A DNA stretch of 64,000 bases, from assembly GCA_010279815.1 (NCBI GenBank), contig QEOQ01000121.1, positions 218,478-282,477 of the forward strand, read 5' to 3'. The notes beneath the pieces were generated by a model, which saw nothing but the letters and a program-made list of their open reading frames with translations, was not told the origin of the DNA and did no database searches. The position numbers and the translations under genes were made by a program. Shown in pieces: positions 13,701-25,604 of this stretch (its first letter is position 1; every line of letters begins with the position of its first letter). The stretch is from Brachionus plicatilis (Eukaryota > Rotifera > Eurotatoria > Ploima > Brachionidae).

Positions 13701-16344
13701 TTGATTTAAAAACACATTTTTGATTTAAATAGTCGACTATGTTCCATTTTTTTTATTTAAAATCACATTGATTCTCTAGCTTAGATGAAAAAACAGCAAT
13801 ATTATCAACTTTGCTAAAAAGAACCAAAGACTTAAATTGCTAGCTAATTAAATTGAGAAACTATTTAAAATATTAGTCGGGTTGTTATGTTATAATTTAG
13901 AGTACACTTTTTGATTCTCATAGAATAAGCTTGTTCATTTTATTAAGATTAAGATAAAAAAATTTAAAAATTAATTATGAGTGTTTTTTAATGTGAGCAT
14001 GATTTATTAATACTTCTTCAAAAAATCTTCCATTTCAGAAAGCCTAAATAAGTAAACAATTTTAATTACAAAATTCCATTTTTTATTTGAAAGCTTTAGA
14101 AAGGGACTTGTAAACTTAGATATTCAAGCTTTTTCTATTTTCTTTTTAAATTCAAGGCTTTTAAAGGCAGTTATAGATTATTGAATCGTAACAATTTCTT
14201 AAATTTTAATTCTAATTTCAACAATATAACATGACAAAAATAAGATATCAATAAAAAACAAGCGTACTTAAATTCATAACAATCATAACAAAAACAAAAA
14301 GATATTTACTCTTTGTTCTATAGTTGAGTTCTTATTCAAATTTTTTTTTCTAATTTTTTAAATTTTATGATATAAAAAAATGAACACCTAAATTAAAAAT
14401 ATTCAAATATTTGATTAAAAAAATTACCTATTGCTATTCTTTGTTTTTGCCCACCGGATAATTGAGAGCCCCGTTCACCTACTAATGTTTCATATTTTTT
14501 AGTTGTATTCATGATAAAATTATGAGCATTTGCGTTTTTAGCTGCTTCTTCAATTTCAGCGTCAGAGGCGTCCAGGCGACCGAGTCGAATATTTTCTTTT
14601 ATCGTAGATGTGAACAAAATTGGTTCTTGAGATACCAAAGCCATTTGCTCCCTAAACCAACAAAGGTTCAATTCATTTATCTGATGACCGTCCAGAGAAA
14701 TGTGGCCAGATTCTGGTAAGTAGAATTTTTGGAGCAGAGATATAACAGTTGACTTTCCACCACCACTAGATCCAACAAGGGCAACAGTTTTGCCTGCAGG
14801 AATCCTCAGACTCAATCCTTTTAAAATTTTAGCTTCCGGTCTAGTTGGATAACTAAAATGAACATCTTTAAATTCGATTTCTCCATTTAGTTGACTTAAT
14901 TTTTGACCATTGGAATCAAATGCATCTATTTTGGACTTGGTTTCAAGAATTTCAAATACTTTAATTGCCGAACCTTTAGCTTCCGCCAGTTCTTTTAGAT
15001 ATGGCAACGCTTGGCCTATCGAAAATGTGCTGGTGATAACAAGAAAAAAAGATTGTATTATAGCACCGGGGTTGTATTCAATACAATCTAGACGATACAA
15101 GTAGACTCCGTATATAATTCCTACTCCAAAACAAAACGTCAATAATCCGCCTGAAAGACCACCAAAAATTCCGCTAACAAAACCTTTTTTTTTGGCCATT
15201 TTTTCTGCATCATCTAAATTTTTTGCATAGTTGCTGATTGAATTCTTGGTCAAGCCAAACGCTAGAACTGTTCTAATCGAACTTAAAGCTTCTTGAGCGA
15301 TTCCACCTGCTGTTCCATATGCTTTAAATTCTGCCACCGTATATTTTCTGACTGAAACAACCATCAATGCTGTTGAAAGAATCATGAACGGAATTAAGGC
15401 AAAAAACACAATTGTAAATTTCCATGCTTTTACCAAAGCCATTATTGTGCAAGCTATACCTCTGGATAACATGCAAACAAAATCACTTACTTTGAAGCTT
15501 ATACCAACTTTTATACTTTCAATATTACTTAAAAAAATTTTTTTATTTTTATTTTTTTACATCTTAATTAAAAAGGAGAAAAAAAAGTACCTGTTGAGAA
15601 CTGAATTCAGTTCACCTGATGATGCCTGGTCGAAAAAACTCATATCTTGACGAACTATGGTTTCATAGAGTTTGTTTCTTTGGAAAAAAAATGACTTTTT
15701 TTTCAAAAAATAAAAAATTTGTGTACCTCAATTTGTTAATTTGTCTTTCACTTGCACTGTTCCATGTAACATGTGCCAAATATTCAAGAAACAAAGTAAC
15801 GAAGCCTAGAAGGACATAATAATTGACTATTTCACTAATCTTATTATCATAATCTTTTTGTTCTTTGTTTTCAACTTCACATCTATCTTCTATTACATTA
15901 ATTGATCCACTCGTTGAGTTAAATACTAAATTTGTGCTCGAATTTAAATTTTGAGAATTATTTTTATCCCTCCCGTAGTTTACTAATGTTTTAGCAACTT
16001 CCCCGTATAAATAAAACATAAATGGATAAACAACTGCGGCGCCCAATGCTGCTGCAAGACCAACGATCATAATCAATCTATCAATCCAGTCAGAAAAGGA
16101 CAACTTTATTAAAAATTCTAAAGTTTGTTTTTCAATTAAAATAAATGAATTTTACCAATTTGAAAAAGGAGATTTTTTTTTCTTTTTCCACATTTTTCTT
16201 AGACAATTTTGATTTAATCTTGTCAACAAAAGAGTTTACTTCTTTTTCGCTAGAAAATTAAGATTTTAATTTTAATTGAATTAAGTTTTTTGAAGCATAC
16301 TTTTCTCTATCTTCTGGTTTAACTTTTTTCTTTTTGAAGAACAT
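10745..16344 (-). CDS. ABCB1/P-glycoprotein-type full ABC transporter, 9 exons, 1299 aa
   Basis: Exons (minus): 16344-16301, 16249-16156, 16103-15727, 15677-15591, 15527-14428, 13094-11314, 11257-11186, 11135-11007, 10960-10745; all joins are in frame. The order is TMD1, NBD1, acidic linker, TMD2, NBD2, as in MDR/P-glycoprotein efflux pumps of about 1280 aa. NBD1 has Walker [10 protein letters not shown] near 453-461, signature LSGGQ near 557-561 and Walker B ILLLDE ending at 582. NBD2 has Walker [10 protein letters not shown] near 1091-1099 and LLLDE near 1219-1223. Its signature reads LSGGE, not LSGGQ. The linker near 675-700 is rich in Asp, Glu and Ser with an RRKS site. The first extracellular loop has several N-x-S/T sites. 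The start ATG precedes a Lys-rich cytosolic tail. It probably exports lipids or xenobiotics across the plasma membrane. The substrate is not predictable. Confidence 0.93.
13095..14427 (-). other. 1.33-kb intron of the ABCB gene
   Basis: This is the longest intron of the transporter gene and splits NBD1 between the signature motif and Walker B. It holds no gene. A 12-bp perfect inverted repeat (AGTCGACTATTT at 13686-13697 and its complement at 13727-13738) could form a hairpin. Nothing else stands out. Confidence 0.8.
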
Positions 16345-17005
16345 TTTAAATCTAGAATCTAAATTTAAAATAAAATTCCATTTTTATAGTAAATTAAAAA
16401 TCTGTTGTATAATGCTCATCAGTTTTAAACCACAAACTTTCTTTTATACATTTAATTTGAATTTAATTTGGCGAAATTTTGTTTTGAAAAAATATACAAT
16501 CAAGCATGACAAGTTTTTCAAATTTTTTCAGCTTTATGATAAAGCATAAAATCAAACACCTTAAAAAAAGCTTCATAAGGAATGAACGATTTAAGAAGCC
16601 AAAGTACAACAAAAATACATTTTATATGCAAAATGCTGTTTCATTGCTTCACGAGATAATTTTTTACATATTTGCTTACATTTTTTAAAACTATTCTAAA
16701 TTATGAAACATAGCCTAAATTTTATTTATTCCTCTGATTTTTTTTATAACTCTGTTTCTTGTCTAAATTTTTTTTTTAAATAAATGCCAAAATTAAGGAT
16801 TATTTGAAATTAATTTTTACCATTAAATGAAAAAAAGCATTCAAATTTGAAAATGTTTAAATCAATTTATTGAAATTTTAAATTTTTTGTTAACTTTATA
16901 TTGTTGAATTTCTAGAAAAAAGATTAAAAATATAGTTGCTCGATATGAAAAAATTAAAACTAAAAAAATTCTAAATTTACATAAAATTTTGGATAAATTT
17001 GAAAA
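16345..17005. promoter_or_regulatory. Shared upstream region between ABCB (-) and EMC10 (+)
   Basis: Only 661 bp separate the two divergent start codons, so both promoters must lie here or in untranslated exons. The sequence is very AT-rich and I cannot single out a TATA box or factor site. Assigning it as promoter is inference from gene geometry. Confidence 0.35.
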
Positions 17006-17743
17006 ATGGAGTTAAAATACTTAAAAGTTGTTGTGTTTCTTATCCAATTAATTCTTATAAAATCAGATTCTCTGAATGACAGTGATTTGTATTATATTGA
17101 ACAATCTATAGACGATTCAGAATTCCGAGAAATTGGCCAAGTAAATCTTCGACTGTTAAAACAAAATCAAAATTCAGCTCAATTACAAAGCATAAACGAA
17201 GAAGATTTATTAGTAGAAAAAAGTGGAAACATTTTTTGGAGTCGTGTTGAGTCACAATCTTTAGATGGTGAAGTCTTTCAAAAATTAAAATCAGCTCTTG
17301 GCAATGATAACTCGATATTTAGACTAAGATTGTGCAGAAAATATCCGGTCTACGAATGCAAAGCATCATCATTTATCTATGCGAAAGCTTTGGGTAATGC
17401 TGGTTTTCTATTAAATTTGACGCTTCATACCTCAATTAACAATGAATTGAATAGTCTGTCAATTAAAATATCTCAACTTGGTCTGAAGGAAAAAATCACT
17501 TCAATTCCGGACCATTTGACATTTTTCGTCAGCGTTCAAGGCATTAAACAAGCGCAGCAACCAGACACTGAGACACATTTAGAAAAAATTAGATTGGAAA
17601 AAGAGCAAAAAGAAAAAGGTTCTCAATCTGAGAATCAATCTTTCTTCTCTAAATATTGGATGTATATAGTACCATTTTTTGTTATTATGTTCTTGGCAAA
17701 CATTGTCAACCCAGAAGCAGCTGCAGCGGGAGGATCAGAATAA
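17006..17743 (+). CDS. EMC10: ER membrane protein complex subunit 10, intronless, 245 aa
   Basis: EMC10 is a lumenal subunit of the ER membrane complex, which inserts tail-anchored and multipass proteins. The protein has a signal peptide (hydrophobic residues 7-19), a lumenal beta-rich domain with the two conserved cysteines C110 and C118 (LRLCRKYPVYEC), an N-glycosylation sequon at NLT 137-139, a charged KEKG-rich stretch near 192-206 and one transmembrane segment near 217-235. It ends in a short Ala/Gly tail, as in animal EMC10. Length matches the family (about 250-260 aa). The ATG is the first in frame and is followed directly by the signal peptide. It is the only sizeable intronless host gene here. 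An AATAAA overlaps the stop codon (17739-17744), probably too early to be the working polyadenylation signal. Confidence 0.9.
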   Translation: MELKYLKVVVFLIQLILIKSDSLNDSDLYYIEQSIDDSEFREIGQVNLRLLKQNQNSAQLQSINEEDLLVEKSGNIFWSRVESQSLDGEVFQKLKSALGNDNSIFRLRLCRKYPVYECKASSFIYAKALGNAGFLLNLTLHTSINNELNSLSIKISQLGLKEKITSIPDHLTFFVSVQGIKQAQQPDTETHLEKIRLEKEQKEKGSQSENQSFFSKYWMYIVPFFVIMFLANIVNPEAAAAGGSE

Positions 17744-18010
17744 AATTTATATATCAATATACTCGGATAAAACTGATTTTTTAACTTTTGTTTTTAATCA
17801 AATATAGGTTAAATAACCACTTGATTTTTTTACTAGTTCTTGACTGAGAGAGATTAAATTATTAATACAGTTATAGACTTTATTAAACAAAATTGGAAAA
17901 TTTAAACAGACCCTGGATTCTTATCTAGCCATCCATAAAAATTTTAATTATTAATAATTTCTAATTTGCACATTTTCTAAAAGTAGAAAAAAAGTAATTG
18001 ATTTTCAGAG
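17744..18010. other. 3' flank of EMC10
   Basis: AT-rich sequence that should include the EMC10 3' UTR. No other feature seen. Confidence 0.5.
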
Positions 18011-18016
18011 ATTTTT

Positions 18017-18532
18017 CGGCATGTTGAAGTTTATGATCAAATGATCAAATGCTCAATTAAAAAGTGAGAATAATAATTTCTTAAATTAACGAAATGATTT
18101 TTTTTTTATTGGTAATGATTTAACATATTATGCTACAGTCTCTAAAAATTATTTTAAGTTGATCATAAAATAAATAGATTAATAATCGATTTTTAGAATT
18201 AAAAAGAGTACAAAATCCGAAAGACAAAAGACTTAACTTCGCAAAGATAATAAGATTAAAAAACCAAATGATATTTTATGTTAAGAAAAAAATTTATTTA
18301 TTTGCATTATTAACTTTACTAAGAAATAAAAATAATCGATCATTTTAGTTAATTTTGAACATACTATTAATTTAAAATTTTTTTTTTTTTGAAATTTTAA
18401 TTTAACAAACTATGTTAATCAATGTTACATCAAGAATTTCATAAAATTCTACTTAAATCTTCAGGAAATTTATTATTAAATATAAAATGAGCAATTTGAT
18501 ATACAGTTTTGATCATAAACTTCAACATGCCG
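18017..18532. mobile_element. Non-autonomous DNA transposon, 516 bp
   Basis: Terminal inverted repeats start CGGCATGTTGAAGTTTATGA on the left and end with the exact complement on the right (25 bp: 18017-18041 and 18508-18532). Weaker similarity follows for about 30 bp (TCAAATGCTCAATT versus TCAAATTGCTCATT). It is flanked by the 6-bp direct repeat ATTTTT (18011-18016 and 18533-18538), a possible target duplication, although T-rich 6-mers are common here. There is no ORF. The superfamily cannot be named. Confidence 0.65.
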
Positions 18533-19706
18533 ATTTTTCAAGCTTCCAAATTATTTGAAACAAGAGTTGTTTAATTTTTTTTTCATTTGAAAGAAAAATA
18601 GTGGACCATTAAAAAAATTAAAACTTTATAAGGTTCTTTAGCTACCAATAATTCTAATTTTAATAAAATAATGTTGTTAGATGAATCTTTTATCAAAAAC
18701 CAAACTATTTCATTATACCACTCACGCTTGCCATTTTATTTGCATTTGATTTTTCATTTAATTTTAAACCAAATTTTACAATTGCCAATTTATTTACTTC
18801 AAAATGAAAATAAAAACACAATCTTGATTGTAATAAAGCGCTTTGGAAACTATCATTTTGACCTCACAAAATTTAAAAAAAATGTATATTTTCTTAAAAG
18901 CCGGATCCGATCCGTAAACAATGAGTCCTAAAATAAGTTTCAAATCAAAATCCATCTAACTATTGCGACCTATAAGTATGACAAGATACGTTGATAAGTT
19001 ACCCGAGCGTATTTTTAACTAAAATATTTTCAATTGTTCATTTTATTATTTTAAGCTTAAATTAATTTTCAAATTATTTTGAAATAAAATTTTTGATTAA
19101 ATTTTTTTTTTTCAAATTTGATTAATTTAATTAAAATGTAATATTTTATTTCAAAAAATTATACAGATCACTTATTGTTTTCCAAAATGTAATAATAAAG
19201 CTCCAGAATCTTTCTTAAAATCGGATCATCAGTCTGCAATGTACTTTGAATATTTAATAATTAATTTTCTTATAAATTTAAAGCGATTACTTATCGGTCT
19301 CAGCTCAGTAGTGAAGACTGGTCCGGCCACCCTCGTATTGCAACAATCTATGTCAATCCGGATTAATCCGGGACATCTGAGGAAAAAAGTCAATCTATTT
19401 TTTTAACAAGCGGGGGGTTTTAGACAGACTGCTTGGAAGCTAGCTGCTTGCTTTCAGCCACCGCTTAAACTTCATTAAAAAATAATATTATAAAAATGAA
19501 AGGTACATGAAAGTTTTTTTAGTAAATGTTTATTTTTGTAATTAAGTCAATCAATTCAAAAACAGAAAATATTCGTGGAAAAATTCAGCTTCATTATCCA
19601 CTTAACTATATTCAGTTTTTGCTAATTTAAATCTATTTTGCCATAGTATTCATAGATTTTTAATATTTCATATGGCACAAAAAATCAAATTTTGATTCTA
19701 CTTTTC

Positions 19707-19795
19707 ACCATTCAAAATAAAGTTTTAGCCTAATGTTGGTTAGGTTATATTTATTACCTCCATGGTGAAATTAATTAGTTTAAGTTTATTTTTTT
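19707..19795 (+). repeat. Direct repeat unit 1
   Basis: It starts ACCATTCAAAATAAAGTTTT and continues through a TAGCCTAATG.TGGTTAGG core to CCTCCATG.TGAAATTAAT. The same order recurs about 508 bp downstream at 20215-20315 with an indel. It is short, AT-rich and non-coding; origin unknown. Confidence 0.6.
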
Positions 19796-20214
19796 ACTGC
19801 ATATAGTTACTTTTAGTTGAAAATAATTATTTCACTGTCGAAATTAATTAGTTGTAAATAAATTGTTGAAAATAATAACTTTTTGTTTAATCTAATTGGT
19901 TTATTTACTAAATATTTACTTTAAGTTGAAAATCATTAATCAAAATATAAAAAAAATTAAAATAAAAAAACAAAATATATTTGATTATTGCCTAATTAGA
20001 CATGCTTTTGTTTTTTCTGGTTTTGGAGAAACAGCTTTCTGAATACACTTCAGTGGCATTGCTAAAAGCTTTTGGTTTACTGCTAAAGAAATAATATAAT
20101 AGTAATAATAATATTTGAAATGAAAACTACAAGTGCATCTACTACTTGACCAATTATTACTATTAAATTGTACTTTTTTTAAAGCTGATTGAAATGAAAT
20201 AAATTTAATAATTT

Positions 20215-20315
20215 ACCATTCAAAATAAAGTTTTAGCCTAATGCTGGTTAGGTTATTTTTTAAAGAGAAAATATTACCTCCATGTTGAAATTAATCGGTT
20301 TACGTTTATTTTTTT
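20215..20315 (+). repeat. Direct repeat unit 2
   Basis: Second copy of the unit at 19707-19795, same orientation, about 12 bp longer because of an A-rich insertion after the GGTTAGGTTA core. A third weak match to its end (TGTCGAAATTAATTAGTT) lies near 19837-19855. Confidence 0.6.
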
Positions 20316-20638
20316 CCGTTTATTTTATAGCTAATTTTAATAAATTCTTATTTTTTCATCAAAAAGTAATCAATCTCAACAGAACGTAAGTATTTTCGAA
20401 GAACAGGTAATTAACAGCCTTTTTTAAACGTTTTGAATTGAAAATTAGATGAAATTTTTTTAAAATAATAATTTTATCATTTTAATTTATTTTATTTAAT
20501 TTGAAGCTAATGTCATTGAAATATTTTTTTTTAAGATTTTATTTATTTTTCAAATATTATCTGGATTAAGAATTGAATTAAAATTTTTGAAAATTTAAAA
20601 TTTTGTTGAATTAAGGCTGAAAAAATGAACATAAAATT

Positions 20639-23600
20639 TCAAAATTGAATATTATTTATCAAAGGTGGATGATGAGAAATCAAGTGAATACGATCATTGA
20701 CAAAGTATTCAATTCTGGCAATTATTTCATAATCTGGCACACTTAATGAATTCATCTCAAGACCAACTTTTTTGGCAACTACGTTCCTGAAATCAAGAAG
20801 CTAAAAAATAAAGTTATTGTATCCATTTTGAAATTTTTTTAAAAATAATTTACTTGATGTTCTCTTGTTTTTGTCTTATTATATTCAATTTTGACTGATC
20901 TAAGCTCATCGCTCAATGCTTTTATTGAATTATCAGAAGATGATTTTGTTTGATCAAGATGGCTTGTGGTCGAATCAATATCTTCCCTTAAATTTCCAAT
21001 CCTTATCATATAACTGTCGCAGGCAGTTTCTAATTCAGCAATTTTAAGTTTTTGCTTATCAATTTCTGTATCTTTAGTGGCAATTTGAAACTTTAAAAAA
21101 ATTAAAATTTGTTGAATAGTGGCTTTTTAAAAGAAATTACCTTTAGATTATTAATATCCATTAAATGAGATTTCAAGTGTGAATTTTCACTCTTACAATT
21201 AGCTAGTTCTTCATTCAACCTCTCGATTTTAATCTTTAATTTTTTACCATTAGTGACCATTTTATCATATTCAGTTCGGATATCACTCCGACCAAATTTT
21301 TCCTCTTCCAAATCAGCCAATTTTTTGCGCAAAAGTTCCAAATGAATATCTTTATTGTTTAATTGTTCACGTAAGGAGTTTATTTTTTCTTCGTGACTAA
21401 ATTTTTCAACATTGACAGGCTCTGGAGTTGTTTTTTTTGTATTTATTTTATACAAAATTATATCTATACATTTGTCAAGACTTGGAATTGAATTGATTAT
21501 ATTTTCAGGTGGAATTTCGAAAGAATTTGCCAAGCTTTCTACAACTTTTACAATCTTTTTTAATTAAATGTAAAAATTATTCAAATTTAAACTCATTCAA
21601 AATAAACTTTTTCTCTTTCAACTAAAAGTGATTCAATTTTCATTTCTTTTTCATTCAATTTTGATTCTAAATCAAAAACTTTGTCTTCTAAAGCTTTTAA
21701 AACAGTTTTGTTTGAGTCCAAATGAAATTTAATGCCCAATTTTTGCTCAGATTCAGCTTTAATATCATGACTTAGAATTTTAATTTTTTCTTCAAGTGAT
21801 CCAATCATCTATAAAAAAATATTTAAATTCTATTTTGACAATAAAATAATTTTAAAAGATTACTAAGCCTCTATGCTTGCTCGATAGCATTAATAATTTA
21901 ATTTTTTCTTTAATTTCATGTTTATTCGATTCAACTTGAAAATAATCGTCCGATAAAAGAGAGGCTACTTCCTCTATAAAGGCTTTAAATTCAACCTGTT
22001 GTTCAGATAGCAGTTTTTCCAAATCTTTTAATTTGTATTCATTTTCGGCACACTTTTGTTCCTCCAAGTCAAGTTTTTTGCTTACGGATAGCCACACTTG
22101 TTGTGTATTGTTGGTCTTTTCTTTTAATTCCTCCATTTTTTGCTCAATTATTTCTTTGGACGATATAGCTGCATCTTTTTCCTTTAATTTATAAAATTAT
22201 TTTAAAAAATTCTTAAAAGTTTTAGTTTTAGTTTAAACACAAAAAAGTAATTTACAGCTCTGAGATTATCAGTAGATACTTTATACTCAAGTATTTGCGA
22301 TTCTAAAGTACGAATTTGGTTTTTGAGATCTGAGATAAATTTTTTATTTAAGTTATTTTCAGTCTCGATGAATGTGTATTGTTGGTTGAATTCTTCATTT
22401 TTTCCTTTGCTGATCAAACTTTCGGTTCTCATTGCTTTTAACTTAATTAATAATTTAAATTCTTTGTCATTTTTTATTTTCTTTATTAAATACTTTTTCA
22501 GCAATCGATTCAAAATTTTCGCTTTCGGACAATTCAACTGTCCTAAGAATTAAGTTAATGTGATCGTTGCTGTTTTTTAATTTTTCTTCCAATTCTTCTT
22601 TCTCCATTAGTATCTCTCTGTAATATGGTAAAAATATTTTTTTATCTGAATGAATAAAATACCTATTTTTTGATTCCAGCTCGAGAATCTTTGACTGCAA
22701 TTCTTTGTTATCATTTTGTAAGACATTAATTGTAATGGTTGACTTGTTGCGAACATTTTCATAGCTGACCAAATCATTTTCAAATTGAGATAATTTTGCC
22801 GACTTTTCATCACTTTCTTTACGTAAATCTTCTATTTTAATTTTTAGTAGATCAATTTCATTTTTTTGTTCAATGATTTTTTCTTCTTTTACAGAAACCT
22901 TTGCTTTCTCTTCTGAAAGCTAAAAAAAAAAAATCAGTTCATAAATTTACTTGAGAAATACTGAAAAGGAAAATTACCTGAAAAGATACTGTTTCATATT
23001 TGGTCTCCAAGTCTTTTTTTACACTATCAAAAGCGTTTCTTTCTATGTTTAGAAATCTTTCAAACTAAATCAAATTAAATTTTTCAAATTACGAATTCAA
23101 GTCAAAAAGATACTTCATAATTTTCTTCGTGGCGTTCAGTTTTCGGTTCCCTAAAAAATCAGATTATTTTTTAAATTTTCAACATTTATTTAATTAAATT
23201 AGAATTTTTAAATCTATTAAAAAAATTTAATTTATCGAATAATACATATTAATCGAAACTTAAAAGCATAAATTTTTAATTTAAGCGAAGATATTGGTTT
23301 AAAAACAATAAAAATTTTTAGTTTATCTTTGAAGATTTGAGGATTTAATTTTAAATTATGGAATCAAATGAAAAAAAATTTTTAATATAGTTTCCAAGAA
23401 GAATAATTAAAAAAATTTTTTATATTATAATAAACGTCAATAAAATTGAATCAAATTTACGTCTTAAATCCAAATCTAACCCAATTTTAAAATCAAAAAA
23501 TTTTTTTAAAAAATTATTATTTTAAAACATATATAACAATTTATCACTTTGCATCAGTTAATATGAAAAAATAATGAATCATTGATAATTTAAAAAATTG

Positions 23601-25604
23601 TCAAAATATCGTTTTTTAAAAAAAGTAACTTTGTTTTAAGAAATTAATATATTTTAAAATTCTGCTCTTCTTAATGCCGAAAGGAGCTTTGGAAATTAAA
23701 TAAACTTTAAAAAAAAATCTTCCCTTATTTTAAAATTTTTTCAACACTTTTGTGTTAATTTTAGTAATTTTTAAAAAGACAAAGAAGTATTATTTTTCAC
23801 TATTTATATTCTAAAACTTCAAATATGATATTCAAAAATTAAGTGACAAAATTAAGATTTTAGTCCAATACTTGATTAATTTATTTCCATTTTTTTAAAA
23901 TGCATTTTAAACAGACTGCTATCGCTTTCATTTAAAAGTTTTGTTTTATCATATCTCAATTGAAATTTTATGGATACAACAGTTAAAAATGTATTGTGAA
24001 ATTTAATTATAATTTAAGAAATAGTAGAGATCTGGTTGAGCCAAAGGCATTTAGATTTATCTGATAAATGGTATCAATATCCATTTTTAACAATCTGGTT
24101 TTTTCAGATTTAAAAAAAAAAATTTAACTGAAAATTATAATTGTTTAATTCTTTCATTTTACTTTGTTTTAATAAATGTTTTTGTGAAATACATTACAAA
24201 ATGTTAAAAAGATAAAAATGATAAAAAGAACAGAAACAAATCTAAAAAAATTGAATAACTTTTTTCTAACAGTTTACAATTAGTTCCGTGAATGGGACAT
24301 GTGCAACATTCAAAGTTGCATCAACTGTCTAAACTCTGCAGAAATTAAATTTCAATATATTCGAGCATAGTTTATTTTGCAGAGATCTTTCACATCATTA
24401 GCAGACTTTGACAGTACTAATTTTTAACTATTAAAAAAAAGTTATTCAATTTTTTATCATTTTGTTCTGTTCTTTTGTACTGAACTTCACAAAATCAATA
24501 AATTTAAAACTTTTATTTATTTATAAAACCTAATTAATTTTGAAACAAATAAAATTTTAAGTTTCACTAGCCTCTGATAAAATTTGAAACGTAACTTTTA
24601 AAATTACATATTTGAATTTTGTTTCGATTTAAAAATTGTTTTCAAATTTTTTTGTTATTAAAAAATTACCTTAAACTTGACAATCTTCCAATGAGTCTGT
24701 CTTTTTTTTCATTATCAGCCTTGAGCATTTTCATTTGGTCAATTAACTAAATTTGTTTAAATAATTTTAAAAAAAATAAGTAATTTTAATTGGAAATTAT
24801 AAAAAGTAAACATCGTTTAAAAAATCTTCACAAAGAACTTTAAAATCTAAACCTAAAACGTTGTTTACTTTTAGTTATCTTTATATCTAGACTTCTTACG
24901 TCAGCTATAAATTTTCGATTTTCAATTTCACTTAATCTGTTGGCAATATTTGTACTTGAAACTAGCACCGAATTAGACATAGCATCAATTCTTTGAGAGC
25001 GAGCTGTATTCATACTAGCGTTCTCATTAACTAGTCTAGGTAAAAGAAACGATCTGGATGTAAAATTATCGCCATTTAATAGATCAATTTTTCTCATAAC
25101 ATTTTCTGTAATCTTTTTAATAGTTTCCTGTGCTGCGTTGGTAGAGTATTTTAAGGATATTTCAGTGAACAAAAAATTATTTTCCCTTGCGAACAATTCA
25201 GCATCCTTTTTCGAAACTGCTCTTTGATCCTCTAAGTCTGTTTTGTTACCTATAATTATAACTGATGAATTACTGTCTATCAGAGACTTTATCATTTCGA
25301 TTTTGGTTTTAAGGTTGATAAAAGAATTTTCACTGGAAATATCATAAAATGCCAGAATGCCACTGGATGTTTTACAATATTCGTTTACAAGATTTGAATT
25401 ATTTTCTTTGCCAGAAGAGTCCCATATTTGGTACTTAATTTCGATTCCATCGAAGCTAGATAAATAAATCAACAGTTCTACACCGATTGTTGGATTGTAT
25501 TCTTCATCGAATGGCTTGGAATCTAATTGTCTAGCGAAGCAAGTTTTACCAACCGATTCACTACCGACCAAACAATATTTTACTTTCAAACGCTGATCGC
25601 CCAT
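20639..25604 (-). CDS. Rab-like GTPase fused to CCDC170-like coiled coil, 12 exons, 934 aa
   Basis: Exons (minus): 25604-24900, 24746-24670, 23150-23114, 23064-22978, 22919-22663, 22617-22494, 22441-22256, 22181-21864, 21808-21608, 21554-21141, 21090-20854, 20800-20639; all in frame. Exon 1 encodes a Rab/Ras fold: GSESVGKT 14-21, switch I Thr39 (NPTIG), DSSGKE 62-67 in place of DTAGQE, NKTD 120-123, ISLK 149-152, and no C-terminal Cys. Exons 2-12 encode coiled coil that follows the CCDC170-like paralogue at 28950-34290 exon by exon. The join is supported by a GTAAGA donor after Ala-Asp at 24900, which matches the paralogue's exon 1 end, also Ala-Asp|GTAAGT. The residues before it also match: IDAMSNSVLV versus IDANSNTALL. 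Without splicing, exon 1 would end as a 254-aa free GTPase, which remains an alternative product. Probably a microtubule- or cilium-linked scaffold; function is inferred. Confidence 0.78.
24180..24497. mobile_element. Fold-back MITE, copy 2
   Basis: It sits in the 1.5-kb second intron of the GTPase/coiled-coil gene. It has the same arms as 7588-7912: TTTGTGAAAT at the left end, ACTTCACAAAAT at the right, the TTCCGTGAATG inner motif and a TTGAATAACTTTTTT/AAAAAAGTTATTCAA pair. The centre differs more than the ends. Non-coding. Confidence 0.7.

Larger units (their letters stand above)
18533..20638. other. Intergenic between convergent genes, with direct repeats
   Basis: No supported gene; an 86-codon frame at 18671-18931 looks random. 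A GC-richer island at 19300-19460 has an A-box-like AGCTCAGTAG but no clear B box, so it is at most a SINE remnant. Two related segments lie at about 19707-19795 and 20215-20315. Confidence 0.45.

Noticed and set aside
18671..18931. An 86-aa ORF
   Set aside because: Composition is dominated by Leu, Ile, Asn and Lys as in random AT-rich DNA, with no homology or splice context.
19300..19460. A tRNA-derived SINE
   Set aside because: An A-box-like AGCTCAGTAG is present but no B box or tRNA fold could be drawn.
22202..22537. A frameshift in the GTPase/coiled-coil gene near 22490
   Set aside because: A GTATTT donor at 22493 and a TTAAG acceptor at 22442 give a 52-bp intron that restores phase 0.
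24840..25604. A free-standing 254-aa Rab GTPase gene
   Set aside because: The last 19 codons follow a good GTAAGA donor and look like intron sequence. The exon before it aligns with the paralogue's exon 1 up to the same splice point. Kept only as an alternative isoform.
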